Counted from the stretch's first letter, positions 1 to 11,881 are shown. The stretch: 64,000 nucleotides of DNA from Syntrophobacterales bacterium (GCA_026417655.1 JAOACS010000011.1:39874-103873); one strand, 5' to 3'. The notes: generated from the letters alone by a model not told the origin. Translations and numbers: made by a program.

Positions 1-672
1 GTTCATGATCCAGCTTGATACTTCAGGGTTACATCCAGTTAGGGATTTAAGGGATTCCACAAAATAGGGATTGGGTAAAAATCGAAGATCCATAACTATC
101 TCCGCTTCTATAGGGATCCCATACTTGTAGCCAAAGGAAAGTAGCTGAATGGCAAGACGGCCCTGATCTGGATCGAAAGAATAGGTTCTGAATATGAGCT
201 CTTTCAGCATATGAACCGAAAAGGCACTTGTATCTATGATCCTATGAGCCCTCTCCCTAAGAGGTGTAAGCAACTCCTTTTCCTGATGTATAGCCTGAAG
301 AAGGAATCTTTCTCCCTCGAATCTACGTTCCACCTCTAAAGGGTGAACACGCCGCGTCTGACTATACCGACGTTGTAATACCTCTGATGAGGCCTCTAGA
401 AAGATGATCTCCAGAGAATATCCCTTTTCTTCTATCTCCTTAAAGACCTTCTCGTAACTGGCAAGAAAGCTTCTTTCCCGTATGTCTATACCGAGAGCAA
501 CCTTTGTGATATCGGTCATTTCCTCCTTACAGAGTTTCAGAAAGGGAGGTAGAAGGGGCACTGGGAGATTGTCTATACAGAAATAGCCCATATCCTCAAA
601 GGCATCTATCGCCGTGCTTTTTCCTGAACCAGAAAGGCCAGTGACAACCACAATATGAAGATTCCCTGCCAT
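1..672 (-). CDS. rapZ: RapZ, RNase adapter / nucleotide-binding protein (3' end cut by window edge)
   Basis: The first 224 codons are present; the C-terminus lies beyond position 1. A Walker A motif (GLSGSGKST) sits near residues 12-20, followed by DMGYFCIDNLP, both typical of the RapZ/YvcJ (UPF0042) family. The start is the ATG whose complement is at 670-672. RapZ proteins are ATP/GTP-binding; in enterobacteria RapZ guides RNase E to the GlmZ small RNA and so tunes amino-sugar synthesis. The position directly after ptsN (11-base gap) matches the conserved rpoN-hpf-ptsN-rapZ order. Whether the RNA-adapter role applies here is inference, since the RNA-binding C-terminus is mostly not visible. 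Confidence 0.93.
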   Translation of the reverse strand, partial: MAGNLHIVVVTGLSGSGKSTAIDAFEDMGYFCIDNLPVPLLPPFLKLCKEEMTDITKVALGIDIRERSFLASYEKVFKEIEEKGYSLEIIFLEASSEVLQRRYSQTRRVHPLEVERRFEGERFLLQAIHQEKELLTPLRERAHRIIDTSAFSVHMLKELIFRTYSFDPDQGRLAIQLLSFGYKYGIPIEAEIVMDLRFLPNPYFVESLKSLTGCNPEVSSWIMN

Positions 673-683
673 CTTAAGACCTA

Positions 684-1160
684 CTAAGAACCGTTGTCGT
701 ATTGATTTATTATTTCAAGAATTTCCTTTCTAGTTTTAGCAAGAAGAAGTTTCTCCTGGACTTCCTTGTTCTTAAGAAGCCTGGCGATCTTAGCGAGCAC
801 CTTCAGGTGCATACCAGGATAATTTTCAGGAGCTATAAGAGCAAAGATCAAATAAACCGGTTTAGAATCCATAGCATCAAAATCGATTCCCCTAAGAGAT
901 CTTGCGAAAAGTAAAATAGGTAGGGGCTCAGAAGAGAATCGATCCTCAGGGAGTTTACCATGGGGGATGGCGATCCCATCCCCTACCCCGGTGCTTCCCA
1001 ACTTCTCCCTCTCCATTAAAACCTGAAATATCTCATCGGCATTGAAAGAAGGATAACACTTCGCAAGGGTATCGCTTATCCTTCTTAGGAGTTCTGTTTT
1101 GCTAGAGACGTCAAGTTCAGTAATAATTCCTTCTTCAGCTAGCAAATTTATAAGTCTCAT
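684..1160 (-). CDS. ptsN: PTS EIIA-like nitrogen-regulatory protein (EIIA-Ntr)
   Basis: A 158-residue single-domain protein of the fructose/mannitol EIIA family. The phosphorylated histidine is in GDGIAIPHGK near residue 67. The usual EIIA-Ntr length and its place between hpf and rapZ support the call. EIIA-Ntr accepts phosphate from the EI-Ntr/NPr relay and acts as a cytoplasmic regulator (potassium uptake, phosphate and nitrogen responses in proteobacteria) rather than as a sugar transporter. No sugar-specific EIIB or EIIC gene is nearby, which fits a regulatory role. Confidence 0.92.
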   Translation of the reverse strand: MRLINLLAEEGIITELDVSSKTELLRRISDTLAKCYPSFNADEIFQVLMEREKLGSTGVGDGIAIPHGKLPEDRFSSEPLPILLFARSLRGIDFDAMDSKPVYLIFALIAPENYPGMHLKVLAKIARLLKNKEVQEKLLLAKTRKEILEIINQYDNGS

Positions 1161-1212
1161 ACGTTCTTACTCACGTTCTTCGCGACTCCATTTAGCATTT
1201 TTTCTAAAACTC

Positions 1213-1743
1213 CTAGGTTTCTATAAGTCCGTAGTAACCATCTCTACGTCTGTAGAGCACACTAATTTTTCCTGTAGTCCTATTTACAAAAACGAGAACA
1301 TCCCTTTTAGTCGTATTTAACTGAAGAACCGCCTCTTCCACATCAATAGGTTTAGGATCATACGTTTCGGATATAATAGTTTCTTCTTCGTCAAAGACAG
1401 ATGACATTTCCATGGAAGAACCGATATTGCCTTTGCCACCAGCCTTGAGACTACCCTTTTTGCGTCTGTTTTTATCAAGCTGCTTTTTTATTTGGGCTTC
1501 AACGGTGTCGGCAAGAAGATCTATGGAACTTAAAATATCCTCCGTTTCTTCGGAGGCATTAATATTGAGACCATTAGAACTTATGGTAACTTCCGCTATC
1601 TGACGAAACTTTTCCGTCGTAAGGACTATATTTACCTCAATAGGTTCCACAAGATAGCGTTTTATACGTCCAATCTTCTCCTCCGCATAGGCTCTTACTC
1701 GCTCAGATGGTTCCATGTGTCTGAAAGTTACATTGATCTGCAT
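1213..1743 (-). CDS. hpf: Ribosome hibernation-promoting factor, long form
   Basis: The N-terminal HPF/YfiA domain starts MQINVTFRHMEPS and is followed by a charged linker and a C-terminal dimerisation domain ending in VNRTTGKISVLYRRRDGYYGLIE. That two-domain plan is the long HPF that dimerises 70S ribosomes into inactive 100S particles in starved cells. I chose the ATG at 1743 because GGAGGA lies five bases upstream; an in-frame ATG at 1755 overlaps the rpoN stop and has a poorer site. The rpoN-hpf pairing is widely conserved. Length with the chosen start is 176 residues. Confidence 0.92.
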   Translation of the reverse strand: MQINVTFRHMEPSERVRAYAEEKIGRIKRYLVEPIEVNIVLTTEKFRQIAEVTISSNGLNINASEETEDILSSIDLLADTVEAQIKKQLDKNRRKKGSLKAGGKGNIGSSMEMSSVFDEEETIISETYDPKPIDVEEAVLQLNTTKRDVLVFVNRTTGKISVLYRRRDGYYGLIET

Positions 1744-1754
1744 GGCTTCCTCCA

Positions 1755-3194
1755 TTAGAATAGAAGTTTTTTCCTTTTGTGAGAAGGCAGAATATTCATT
1801 ATCTCCCTATATTTAGCAACTGTCCGCCGGGCAATTATGATTCCTTCTTCCTTTAGTATGTTTACAATCTCTTGGTCACTGTAGGGATTAGAAGGATCTT
1901 CAGCTTTTATTATGGCTCTTATCTTTTCTTTAACAGTCTCAGAAGCAACGTCCTCACCAGCCTCTCTTTGTATAGAACTATTGAAAAAGTATTTCATCTC
2001 AAAGAGCCCATGTGGAGTCTGCATATATTTGTTTGCTGTAACTCTACTTATAGTTGACTCATGCATGCCCACATCCATTGCTACATCTCTTAGCACCATG
2101 GGCTTTAGATAACCGGGGCCCTTTTCAAAGAATTCTCGTTGGAGTCTAACAATACTTTCCGCAACTCGATAGATTGTTCTTTGACGCTGATGTATGCTCT
2201 TTATGAGCCAATTTGCCGATTTTAATTTGTTTTGAATATAATCCCGAGCTTCTTGATTGAGCCTTTCCGGATGCTTAAGACATTCGAGATAGTAGGGACT
2301 AACTCTCAATTTGGGAAGGCCTTCATCGTTAAGAAGCACCACAAACTCATCGTCGACCTTTACGACAAATACATCGGGGCTTACGTATTGAGGCTCTTCA
2401 TCAGAGTATGCCCGGCCTGGCCTCGGGTCGAGACTTAAAATAGCCTCCACTGCTACCTTAAGTTCATCGGGACTACACTTGAGCTTATTAAGCAGATACT
2501 GGTAATTCTTTGTTTCTAAGACATTTAGATGGTTCTTAATTATAGTCTCGACCAACTCATTGTCTGGCATCAAACAGTGAGCCTGTATCAATAGACATTC
2601 CCTAAGGTCTCTAGCTGCTATACCTGGAGGATCAAAGAGCTGAACAATCCTTAGAACTTTTTCCACCTCTTCAACCGATGCGCCGGTAAGTTTTGCTATC
2701 TCTTCAACGGTAGCTTCAAGATATCCATCTGAGTTAAGATTTCCAATGATCTCCTCACCAATTTCCCTCTCTCGATTGGTAATATTTGATACATCAAGTT
2801 GCCATAGAAGATGTTCTCTAAGAGATGTTGGTTTCGTAAGACGCTGTTCTATGGAAGGAAATTCTTCAATCTCCTCCCGTTCGCGAATAAGACTAGAAGA
2901 AGAACTATATTCTTCAACAAAGGATTCCCAATCGAAATCGTCTTTAACCTGTTCCGTAACTTCCACCTCTTTGAACTCTTCCACCTTTGGTGAAATCTCA
3001 ATCTCCTCCCCACCCTCATCTACTTCCTCAATAGAGTCTACCTCCTCAAGAACTGGGTTCATCTCGAGTTCCTGTTGAACAGTTTGGATTAATTCCAGCC
3101 TTGAGATCTGAAGTAGCTTAATTGCTTGCTGGAGCTGAGGCGTCATAACCAATTGAGGGGTTAATTTCAATTGCTGCTTGAGTTCAAAAGCCAT
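1755..3194 (-). CDS. rpoN: RNA polymerase sigma-54 factor
   Basis: A 479-residue sigma-54. The glutamine-rich activator-interacting region I is at the N-terminus (LKQQLKLTPQLVMTPQLQQA), an acidic linker follows (about residues 45-85), then core-binding and HTH regions, and the RpoN box ARRTVAKYRE lies near the C-terminus. It directs polymerase to -24/-12 promoters and needs an AAA+ activator; one such activator is encoded at 56431-57852. It is co-oriented with lptB upstream and hpf downstream, the same order as in enterobacteria. Confidence 0.97.
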   Translation of the reverse strand: MAFELKQQLKLTPQLVMTPQLQQAIKLLQISRLELIQTVQQELEMNPVLEEVDSIEEVDEGGEEIEISPKVEEFKEVEVTEQVKDDFDWESFVEEYSSSSSLIREREEIEEFPSIEQRLTKPTSLREHLLWQLDVSNITNREREIGEEIIGNLNSDGYLEATVEEIAKLTGASVEEVEKVLRIVQLFDPPGIAARDLRECLLIQAHCLMPDNELVETIIKNHLNVLETKNYQYLLNKLKCSPDELKVAVEAILSLDPRPGRAYSDEEPQYVSPDVFVVKVDDEFVVLLNDEGLPKLRVSPYYLECLKHPERLNQEARDYIQNKLKSANWLIKSIHQRQRTIYRVAESIVRLQREFFEKGPGYLKPMVLRDVAMDVGMHESTISRVTANKYMQTPHGLFEMKYFFNSSIQREAGEDVASETVKEKIRAIIKAEDPSNPYSDQEIVNILKEEGIIIARRTVAKYREIMNILPSHKRKKLLF

Positions 3195-3257
3195 AACTTC
3201 CTACTCCATGTTATATTTTAGCCTCTAAAAATTGCCTTTCTCCAGCAACAGTGCCCT

Positions 3258-4031
3258 CTACAATCTAAAAGACTCTCCTAGATAAAGTCTACGGGCCCGC
3301 TCGTTTGATATAATCTCCTCCGGTGCCCCCTTCTCAAGCACACGGCCATTATGAATTATATAAGCCTCATCGCAAATACTAAGAGTAGCACTTACGTTGT
3401 GATCAGAAATAAGAACACCTATCCCCCTATTTTTAAGGGATATTATAGTTTCCTGGATATCCTTGATTGTCAAGGGGTCTATACCTACAAAGGGCTCATC
3501 AAGCAAAATAAAATCAGGCTCTGTCGCCAAAGCGCGACAAATTTCAACCTTGCGTCGTTCACCACCAGAAAGTCTTTCAGCCTTTACATCTGCTACCTTA
3601 TCTAGGCCAAATTCCATCAGTAGATTCTTTGTCTTTTCCTCGCAAACTTCTCTATCTTCAATAAACATCTCAAGGATAGCCACAATATTTTCAGCCGCCG
3701 TGAGCCCTCTAAATACGGAGGTCTCCTGGGGTAGATAGGTTATACCCCTTCTAGCCCTTTCATATACAGGATAACCTACAATATTTTCCCCGTCCAAAAA
3801 AACCGCTCCCTCGTCGGGCTCAACAAAACCAACGATACAATAAAAGGTTGTAGACTTTCCAGCTCCATTAGGCCCCAGAAGGCCTACCACTTCTCCTTGA
3901 TACACGTTGATACTGACTTCGTCAACTACCCTACGTTTACCATACCTCTTTACAAGCCCATAAGTTCGAAGCTCTTTCCTCGATCCATCTTTTTGAACAA
4001 ACCCTTTGCGGAGCTCTCTGAAAGGCATCAT
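3258..4031 (-). CDS. lptB: LPS export ABC transporter ATP-binding protein LptB
   Basis: An ABC ATPase of 257 residues with Walker A GPNGAGKST, signature LSGGERRKVEICRAL, Walker B FILLDEPFVGIDP and the H-loop histidine in LISDHN. The short N-terminal extension (about 18 residues) is longer than usual for LptB, so a later start is possible. LptB drives extraction of LPS from the inner membrane with LptF/LptG, which are not in the window. The start overlaps the end of lptA by four bases, so the two are translationally coupled. Confidence 0.95.
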   Translation of the reverse strand: MMPFRELRKGFVQKDGSRKELRTYGLVKRYGKRRVVDEVSINVYQGEVVGLLGPNGAGKSTTFYCIVGFVEPDEGAVFLDGENIVGYPVYERARRGITYLPQETSVFRGLTAAENIVAILEMFIEDREVCEEKTKNLLMEFGLDKVADVKAERLSGGERRKVEICRALATEPDFILLDEPFVGIDPLTIKDIQETIISLKNRGIGVLISDHNVSATLSICDEAYIIHNGRVLEKGAPEEIISNERARRLYLGESFRL

Positions 4032-4573
4032 TTAGAACCTTTTTTTTCCGTAAGACCCTTACTAGGAGCAATAATTACCTGAACTGGCTTCTCCTGCCCT
4101 CCCTCAACAACACTTCGTCCCTCTTTAAGATATATCGTTATCATCTGTCCAGAGATACGGTCCTGCCCCTGTGAGATTATGGGATTCCCAATAAGAAGAA
4201 TCTTTTGAGGTTCGACGTAATAAATCCCCTTCTCAGCAGAGGCCACCTTATTGCCCTGGATTATTCTCACATTACCCTCCACCTCTATTCTATCGAGCTG
4301 GTCTCCAAGAGGTTTTTCCATAGTTATTCTTTCGTTTTGTTTCCCATATAAGTAAAGACGGTCAGCAGTTATCGTTATATCGCTTCGCTTTACAAAAACG
4401 TGGCCTTCGAAAACTACCGTCTTCTTTCGCTCGTCCAAAAACATCCTATCACTAGTAAGCTGGATTGTGGAATCCTCTGAAGATGGATTATTTTGAGAAG
4501 TTGCCCATAGAAATCCAAGGGGAAATAGACTAAAAAAAACTCCAATTGAAAAAATAAGTCTTTTCAATTTCAT
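4028..4573 (-). CDS. lptA: LPS transport periplasmic protein LptA
   Basis: 181 residues with an N-terminal signal peptide (hydrophobic stretch ending near LLWATS) and an OstA/LptA beta-jellyroll domain with the pattern ITADRLYLYGKQ and VRIIQGNKVASAEKG. LptA forms the periplasmic bridge that carries LPS from LptC to LptD at the outer membrane. It is flanked by lptC and lptB in the conserved order. Confidence 0.9.
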   Translation of the reverse strand: MKLKRLIFSIGVFFSLFPLGFLWATSQNNPSSEDSTIQLTSDRMFLDERKKTVVFEGHVFVKRSDITITADRLYLYGKQNERITMEKPLGDQLDRIEVEGNVRIIQGNKVASAEKGIYYVEPQKILLIGNPIISQGQDRISGQMITIYLKEGRSVVEGGQEKPVQVIIAPSKGLTEKKGSK

Positions 4574-4597
4574 TCCTGTTTCCTACAAGTATGGTTG

Positions 4598-5212
4598 TCA
4601 AAATGAAGTTTTTCGAACTGACGAAACACCGGTCCTCCATTTTATAAAAATCCCATCCTCTCCATAGCCCATACCATTGTCTAAATTGTAGCGACATCGT
4701 CCAACCCTTCCACTTAATGTTTTCGATGAGAAATCGAGATAACCCTCCGTTGAAAGCTCCTTATCCTTGTTTTTATACGTAGCCTTTTCAGTTTTTAACA
4801 CCATGCCATCAGGAAATGTAACCGTTACGTTACCATAAACCTCAATATCCTTAACTCCCGCAAAAAAGGTCCCCTTATTCGCTGTCAATTTAATAACCTT
4901 GCCGTTTTTCGTGTAAAACTCAACGTAAACATCGTCCAGAAGACTTTTCTTTTCGTTAATAAAAACCTCGACCTCCCTAGCTACTATCTTCCATCGACTT
5001 TGACCATCCTCGGAGACTTCCGTGTATTTTATGCCCTCAAGCTTGATTCCCCTTTCCTGCTTTTCAGAAGCAGGCTGCGAGCTCTGCAAAGGTTGTGAAG
5101 TGGCATGCTCCTTCCAGGAAGGATCTTCCCCCTTTTTTGACCATACCCCATAAAAGATAGCCACCAGAGCGGTCGCTGAAATCCCAACTAGCAGAATCCC
5201 CTTACGTATCAT
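4598..5212 (-). CDS. lptC: LPS export protein LptC
   Basis: 204 residues with one N-terminal membrane segment (ILLVGISATALVAIFYGVW) and a periplasmic LptC/OstA-like domain. Key stretches are GIKYTEVSEDGQSRWKI and LTANKGTFFAGVKDIEVYG. LptC anchors the LptBFG complex to LptA. It lies between kdsC and lptA as expected. Confidence 0.88.
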   Translation of the reverse strand: MIRKGILLVGISATALVAIFYGVWSKKGEDPSWKEHATSQPLQSSQPASEKQERGIKLEGIKYTEVSEDGQSRWKIVAREVEVFINEKKSLLDDVYVEFYTKNGKVIKLTANKGTFFAGVKDIEVYGNVTVTFPDGMVLKTEKATYKNKDKELSTEGYLDFSSKTLSGRVGRCRYNLDNGMGYGEDGIFIKWRTGVSSVRKTSF

Positions 5213-5271
5213 GGGGCCTACACCCCCGTTCTTCTAGCCAATTCAGGATTTCGATCCTCCAAGAAAGGATC

Positions 5272-5862
5272 CTATTCATCGAAATAAGGACCCGTTACGG
5301 TTCTCCATAACCCCTTTACCTGAAGCACGATATCGCAAACTTCTCTACAGGCACCACGTCCACCGGATCTCTTAGTAATGTAGTGGGCAAAGGGGAAAAC
5401 ATAGATGCTAGCATTTGGAACCGTAACGGCCCATCCAACCTTCTTCATGACAGGAATGTCTATAAGATCATCTCCCATGTATCCGATTTCCTGTGAATCG
5501 ACATTGAGTTTATAAACTATATCTTCGTAGGCATCGAGTTTTCTCTTAATGTTCTGATAAACATACTTGACTCCAAGCTCCTCTGCCCGTCTTTCTGTAA
5601 TCTTAGAGTATCTTCCAGACAAAAATGCTACCTCAATTCCTCCTTTCATTAGAAGCTTGAGTCCATGACCATCCTGAACATCGAAAACCTTTATCTCCGC
5701 TCCACTCTCGAGATATATAATGGAGCCATCGGTAAGCACCCCATCTACGTCGAAAATCATCAGCTTAATCTTTTTAATCCGTTCGATATTATTTTTGCCC
5801 AAGCGGTCAATCAACAGGTGATCATATGTTCCAGGGGTTTCCATGGCCCCGAAGGCTCCCAT
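5272..5862 (-). CDS. kdsC: 3-deoxy-D-manno-octulosonate 8-phosphate phosphatase
   Basis: A HAD-superfamily C0-type phosphatase of 196 residues. Catalytic motif I is MIFDVDGVLTDG, motif II FLSGR, and motif III the lysine after SGRYSKITERRAEELG; a further acidic pair occurs in MGDDLIDIPVM. It releases phosphate from Kdo-8-phosphate to give Kdo. It follows kdsA by two bases and precedes lptC, so Kdo synthesis and LPS export are in one operon. Confidence 0.93.
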   Translation of the reverse strand: MGAFGAMETPGTYDHLLIDRLGKNNIERIKKIKLMIFDVDGVLTDGSIIYLESGAEIKVFDVQDGHGLKLLMKGGIEVAFLSGRYSKITERRAEELGVKYVYQNIKRKLDAYEDIVYKLNVDSQEIGYMGDDLIDIPVMKKVGWAVTVPNASIYVFPFAHYITKRSGGRGACREVCDIVLQVKGLWRTVTGPYFDE

Positions 5863-5864
5863 TT

Positions 5865-8386
<2,522 letters not shown>

Positions 8387-9442
8387 TCATTCCTCCAACA
8401 TTTCTCTAAAGATTCTTGCAAGCTCTTCGGGAGGTGTTGCCATAATTTCATTCTCCATAAGCTTCTGGAAATAGTAGTCATCTGTTCGGTAATGAGGCAA
8501 AAAATTCTGTCTACAGACAAGCCTTATGAAGGCCCCATAGGGCTCAATATCACCTTCACCGAGAGGACCTCCAAAAAGCGAGAAATTAAAGGTAGAAAAA
8601 CCTATACTATGAAAGAACCGAAGAACGCGAGAAACCCCCTTTGAAAGAGCTCTTACATCAGCCACTTCCCATTTAAGAATATCAACCTTGTCTGGAAAGA
8701 CGCCGACCACCTCATTAGTACCCATAGGAGAGAAGGCCATAATCCAGTGGCTTTCCCCAATACTCATGATGTAACGTTCGCCCCCTTGGCGTTCAATATC
8801 TACGAAATCCTTCCAATAGGGGGTGCCATTTCTTTCATAATACTTTTTTGAAGCTTCCATGACCCTACTATAATGAGTAGATGGGACCTGGGCCATGAGA
8901 ACCTGAATATGGGGATGAAATACACTAGAGCCTGCAGGTGGAAGGTAGTTAGCATTAATGGTAACAAAAGACATTCTTGAATCTTTCTGAAAAACCCTCT
9001 TTATAAATTCCACCGCCACATCAAAGGCATCTAACAAAAGATCTTCTGGAAAGTTGTCAAGAGAGCGGTAATGATCTTCCCCCAACATGATAACCGCATG
9101 GTAGGGGGAGGTAGGAAAAAGATTGGGAAAGAGAAGGACTTCACCCTTCTTTAGTCTTCCACCCTGGATCAAATCTTCGGAATATCGGGGAGTCATCCTC
9201 TCCCACTTACCATCACACAGAAAACACGAAGCTCTAGTAGCATCAGCTATGCTTCTAACATAGGAATAGTCGGGTGCAGGGTAGAGAATATCACGCTTTC
9301 CTTGAATGGCAGGACTGAATAGGCTAACATGCCCAAGCAGTGGATCCCTTCGAAATTCTAAGATCTGCTCATCGAGTTGCCAGTTCTTAAGTGGATTCAC
9401 AAAAGTGGCAACATCTCTTTGTCTCCAAAACTCTAATGCCAT
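8387..9442 (-). CDS. Galactose-1-phosphate uridylyltransferase-like protein (HIT superfamily)
   Basis: About 351 residues. A zinc-type CxxC (CFLCDG), then NLFPTSPYHAVIML, then the GalT active-site pattern HPHIQ (GalT proper has HPHGQ) identify the GalT branch of the HIT superfamily. Such enzymes transfer nucleotidyl groups to sugar phosphates through a uridylyl-histidine. There is no galK, galE or other Leloir gene here, so the natural substrate may differ. I prefer the ATG at 9442 (GAGGGAG upstream) over one at 9478 that would overlap the patatin gene. It lies between pyrG and the patatin-like gene, same strand. Confidence 0.75.
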   Translation of the reverse strand: MALEFWRQRDVATFVNPLKNWQLDEQILEFRRDPLLGHVSLFSPAIQGKRDILYPAPDYSYVRSIADATRASCFLCDGKWERMTPRYSEDLIQGGRLKKGEVLLFPNLFPTSPYHAVIMLGEDHYRSLDNFPEDLLLDAFDVAVEFIKRVFQKDSRMSFVTINANYLPPAGSSVFHPHIQVLMAQVPSTHYSRVMEASKKYYERNGTPYWKDFVDIERQGGERYIMSIGESHWIMAFSPMGTNEVVGVFPDKVDILKWEVADVRALSKGVSRVLRFFHSIGFSTFNFSLFGGPLGEGDIEPYGAFIRLVCRQNFLPHYRTDDYYFQKLMENEIMATPPEELARIFREMLEE

Positions 9443-9453
9443 CTTAAACTCCC

Positions 9454-10551
9454 TCAAAACTCTAAAGGTTCCACCCAATCCTTTAGTTTGCCACCTTCTA
9501 TAACCTCTAGAAACTCCTCTACCATATATCTTCCTGCATCAACAGCCCTTTTCCAGCAAGAGATCCGTTCAGCATCCCTTCCTCTAAAGGTGTAGAAGTC
9601 ATTTCGATCGGGAATTTTACCACCAGGAAGACTTTCAACCAAAGCTTTTGTGGGGCAAATAAGTAGAAGTTTTTCTAATCTTTCAGGATAGGGCCTTCTA
9701 TGGTTGTATTTATCAAACCATCCTGGAATAATACGATCGGTGTAGTGAGGATAAAGGACAAAGGAGTCCCCATCGAGTTCGTAAGGTAGATCTGGGTGGT
9801 AATCTATCAGCCCACCATCGCGATACGTTCCTGGTGGTGCCCCCTCTATATCACGCATTGACTCCATAACAAGGGGTATCGCTCCGGAAGCAAGGAGAGC
9901 TTTTCTGATATTTTTCTCAGAAAGAGGGACTAACTCCGTGGAAATAAAATCCTTGGAGAAATCCAGAGGAAACTTGTTCCTTGGATCAACAAATACAACA
10001 CGATAAAGAAAGTGCCCTATAGTTTTCCGACTAATGAGATTTCCCAATCCTATAAGAGCCATAGCTATCTTAAGAGAATATCTTTCATCGGAGAGGCCAA
10101 TCCTTCGATGACGAACAGTAATTATTCCCAGCCGACACTTTGGGTGCTCAAGGGCTTCCTTCAATCTATCCCCGTAAAAAAAGGCATCAAGTATTTTTAT
10201 AGCCTCAGCGGATATTTCCCTGACCGATGGTTTAAGAGAGTAGTGCTGATTCATGTAGGCATCGAAAAACTCATAAACCGCACTAGCAGGATCGCCACAA
10301 CTAAGGGCAGCCATTCTCCATGCGCCTATGGAAGATCCAATTAGAAATAGTTCATTCCCTCCAATCTTTCCCTGTGAAATGAGGTCAGCAATGTATCTAT
10401 CGAAGTGATAAAGCACGAGCCCCTTAGGGCCTCCTGCTGCACCAACTATTACGCGGACATTTTCAAGTTTAAATCCCCCATCACGAATCATCTCCATGAG
10501 GTGACTTCCGGCGAATATTCTTAGGTATCGACCTCTAAATCTATCAGGCAT
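9454..10551 (-). CDS. Patatin-like phospholipase family protein
   Basis: 365 residues. The glycine-rich oxyanion element is VGAAGGPKG (near residue 37), the nucleophile serine is in LIGSSIGAW (GxSxG form), and the catalytic Asp is in YRDGGLIDYHPDLP. These are the Ser-Asp dyad features of patatin-type lipid acyl hydrolases. No signal peptide is obvious, so it is probably cytoplasmic. GGAGGAG precedes the ATG at 10551. Substrate unknown; the adjacent GalT-like gene is 11 bases downstream and likely cotranscribed. Confidence 0.8.
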   Translation of the reverse strand: MPDRFRGRYLRIFAGSHLMEMIRDGGFKLENVRVIVGAAGGPKGLVLYHFDRYIADLISQGKIGGNELFLIGSSIGAWRMAALSCGDPASAVYEFFDAYMNQHYSLKPSVREISAEAIKILDAFFYGDRLKEALEHPKCRLGIITVRHRRIGLSDERYSLKIAMALIGLGNLISRKTIGHFLYRVVFVDPRNKFPLDFSKDFISTELVPLSEKNIRKALLASGAIPLVMESMRDIEGAPPGTYRDGGLIDYHPDLPYELDGDSFVLYPHYTDRIIPGWFDKYNHRRPYPERLEKLLLICPTKALVESLPGGKIPDRNDFYTFRGRDAERISCWKRAVDAGRYMVEEFLEVIEGGKLKDWVEPLEF

Positions 10552-10741
10552 CTGAGTTGCTCCTCCGTATCATTAAACAAATTCAGTTGGTAAGCCCTCT
10601 CAATTCTTAACTCTTTTACTTCAATCACACCTTGAATTTCTACTGGTAAAGTTACAGGGTCATAGAAGTGTCTTTGTTCAAGCTAGGAGATTGGGGAAGT
10701 TAATTACTTAGAAGGGGCTCTCTTATCCTAGCGAAGAAAAC

Positions 10742-11320
10742 TCACAGGAGGAGTTTTCCCACAAGGGTCTTACCTGCACTAAAGCAGGCCTCAAGATAAT
10801 CTGGATGAGAAAGGATAGCCCCCTTTTCATCTATTTCTCTAAAACAAAGTTCTCCACCATAGGAAACCCCTATAGCCTCAAAAAAATAACGAACCGTTAA
10901 GATGCTACAGTCGAAAAGCTTTTTGCCTTTAGTAGCCCCAACTCCCAGAAAGAAGCCGTAACGCTTAGATGCATCCGGTACGAAGAGGCCAAGCTTTTTA
11001 GCCATAAAAAGAGCCTGAGCCCTATCGATAAGAGATTTAAGCTGTCCGGGGAGATGATAAAAGTAGTTAGGACTTGCAATAGCCACAATATCGCTTTCCA
11101 TAAGGAGGGGATAGACAGAGTTTAAATCGTCCTTTTGAGAGCAGACCCCCTTCTCATCACAATGGCCACAGGCGATACATCCTTTGAAGGAGAGGCGGCG
11201 GACATATAGAGGCTCCACCTTTGCACCAGCCTCTAGGGCTCCTTTTACGAAAAAATCCATCATGGTATCGGAATTTCCCTTGACTCTGGGTGAACCATAG
11301 ATTGCCAAGAGTCGCATCAT
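10742..11320 (-). CDS. Flavodoxin-fold NAD(P)H-dependent FMN reductase / iron-sulfur flavoprotein-like
   Basis: 192 residues with the FMN-binding start LLAIYGSPRVKGNSDTMMDFF and the second flavin element SPNYFYHLPGQLKSLIDRAQ. A cysteine cluster CIACGHCDEKGVC lies near residues 49-61 and resembles that of archaeal and sulfate-reducer iron-sulfur flavoproteins. Probable role is electron transfer or quinone/disulfide reduction in the cytoplasm; the partner is unknown. It stands alone, divergent from the HIT gene at 11417. Confidence 0.75.
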   Translation of the reverse strand: MMRLLAIYGSPRVKGNSDTMMDFFVKGALEAGAKVEPLYVRRLSFKGCIACGHCDEKGVCSQKDDLNSVYPLLMESDIVAIASPNYFYHLPGQLKSLIDRAQALFMAKKLGLFVPDASKRYGFFLGVGATKGKKLFDCSILTVRYFFEAIGVSYGGELCFREIDEKGAILSHPDYLEACFSAGKTLVGKLLL

Positions 11321-11416
11321 AGCTTATACTCCCTAATTTGATGTTGACATAATTGGCTCTAAGGGACAGTAAAAGCATAGTGTTACTAAACTACCAAAAA
11401 AGACAAGGGGGAAGAG

Positions 11417-11830
11417 ATGACTTCATGCATCTTTTGCAAAATAGTGAAGGGGGAAATCCCTTCGGCAAAGCTTTATGAGGACGATTCTACAATGAGTTTT
11501 CTTGACATCAACCCAATAAACCCCGGCCATGCATTGGTGATTCCCAAAAATCACTACCCAACCATTCTGGATGTTGATGAAGAGGATTTGAAAAAGACGA
11601 TAATAGCTACAAAAATCGTTGCCAAAGCCCTAAAGGATGCCCTCAGCTGTGATGGGATCAATATCCTTCAGAACAACTTTGAGGCGGCTGGCCAACTTAT
11701 TTATCACTTTCATATCCACGTTATTCCAAGGTTTGAAGGTGATGGACTCAAGGTGTGGTCTGGTGTTCCTTATAAAGAGGGCGCTATGGAGGATATTCAT
11801 GGGAAGATCCTATCTGCCATGAGGAAGTAA
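11417..11830 (+). CDS. HIT family hydrolase (HinT-like)
   Basis: 137 residues. CIFCKIVKGEIPS at the start (zinc CxxC), NPGHALVIPKNHY, and the histidine triad HFHIHVIPR near the C-terminus are diagnostic. HinT-type proteins are nucleoside phosphoramidases that hydrolyse AMP-lysine and similar adducts. Monocistronic by spacing; a hairpin follows at 11862-11881. Confidence 0.93.
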   Translation: MTSCIFCKIVKGEIPSAKLYEDDSTMSFLDINPINPGHALVIPKNHYPTILDVDEEDLKKTIIATKIVAKALKDALSCDGINILQNNFEAAGQLIYHFHIHVIPRFEGDGLKVWSGVPYKEGAMEDIHGKILSAMRK

Positions 11831-11861
11831 AGCCTATTGTATCTCAATGCACATTTAAAAG

Positions 11862-11881
11862 GGTCGGCATAAAGGCCGACC
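11862..11881 (+). terminator. Hairpin after the HIT gene, possible terminator
   Basis: GGTCGGC and GCCGACC form a perfect 7-bp stem around ATAAAG. No good U-tract follows, so intrinsic termination is uncertain. The rest of the 275-base gap up to 12106 shows no further clear element. Confidence 0.4.
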
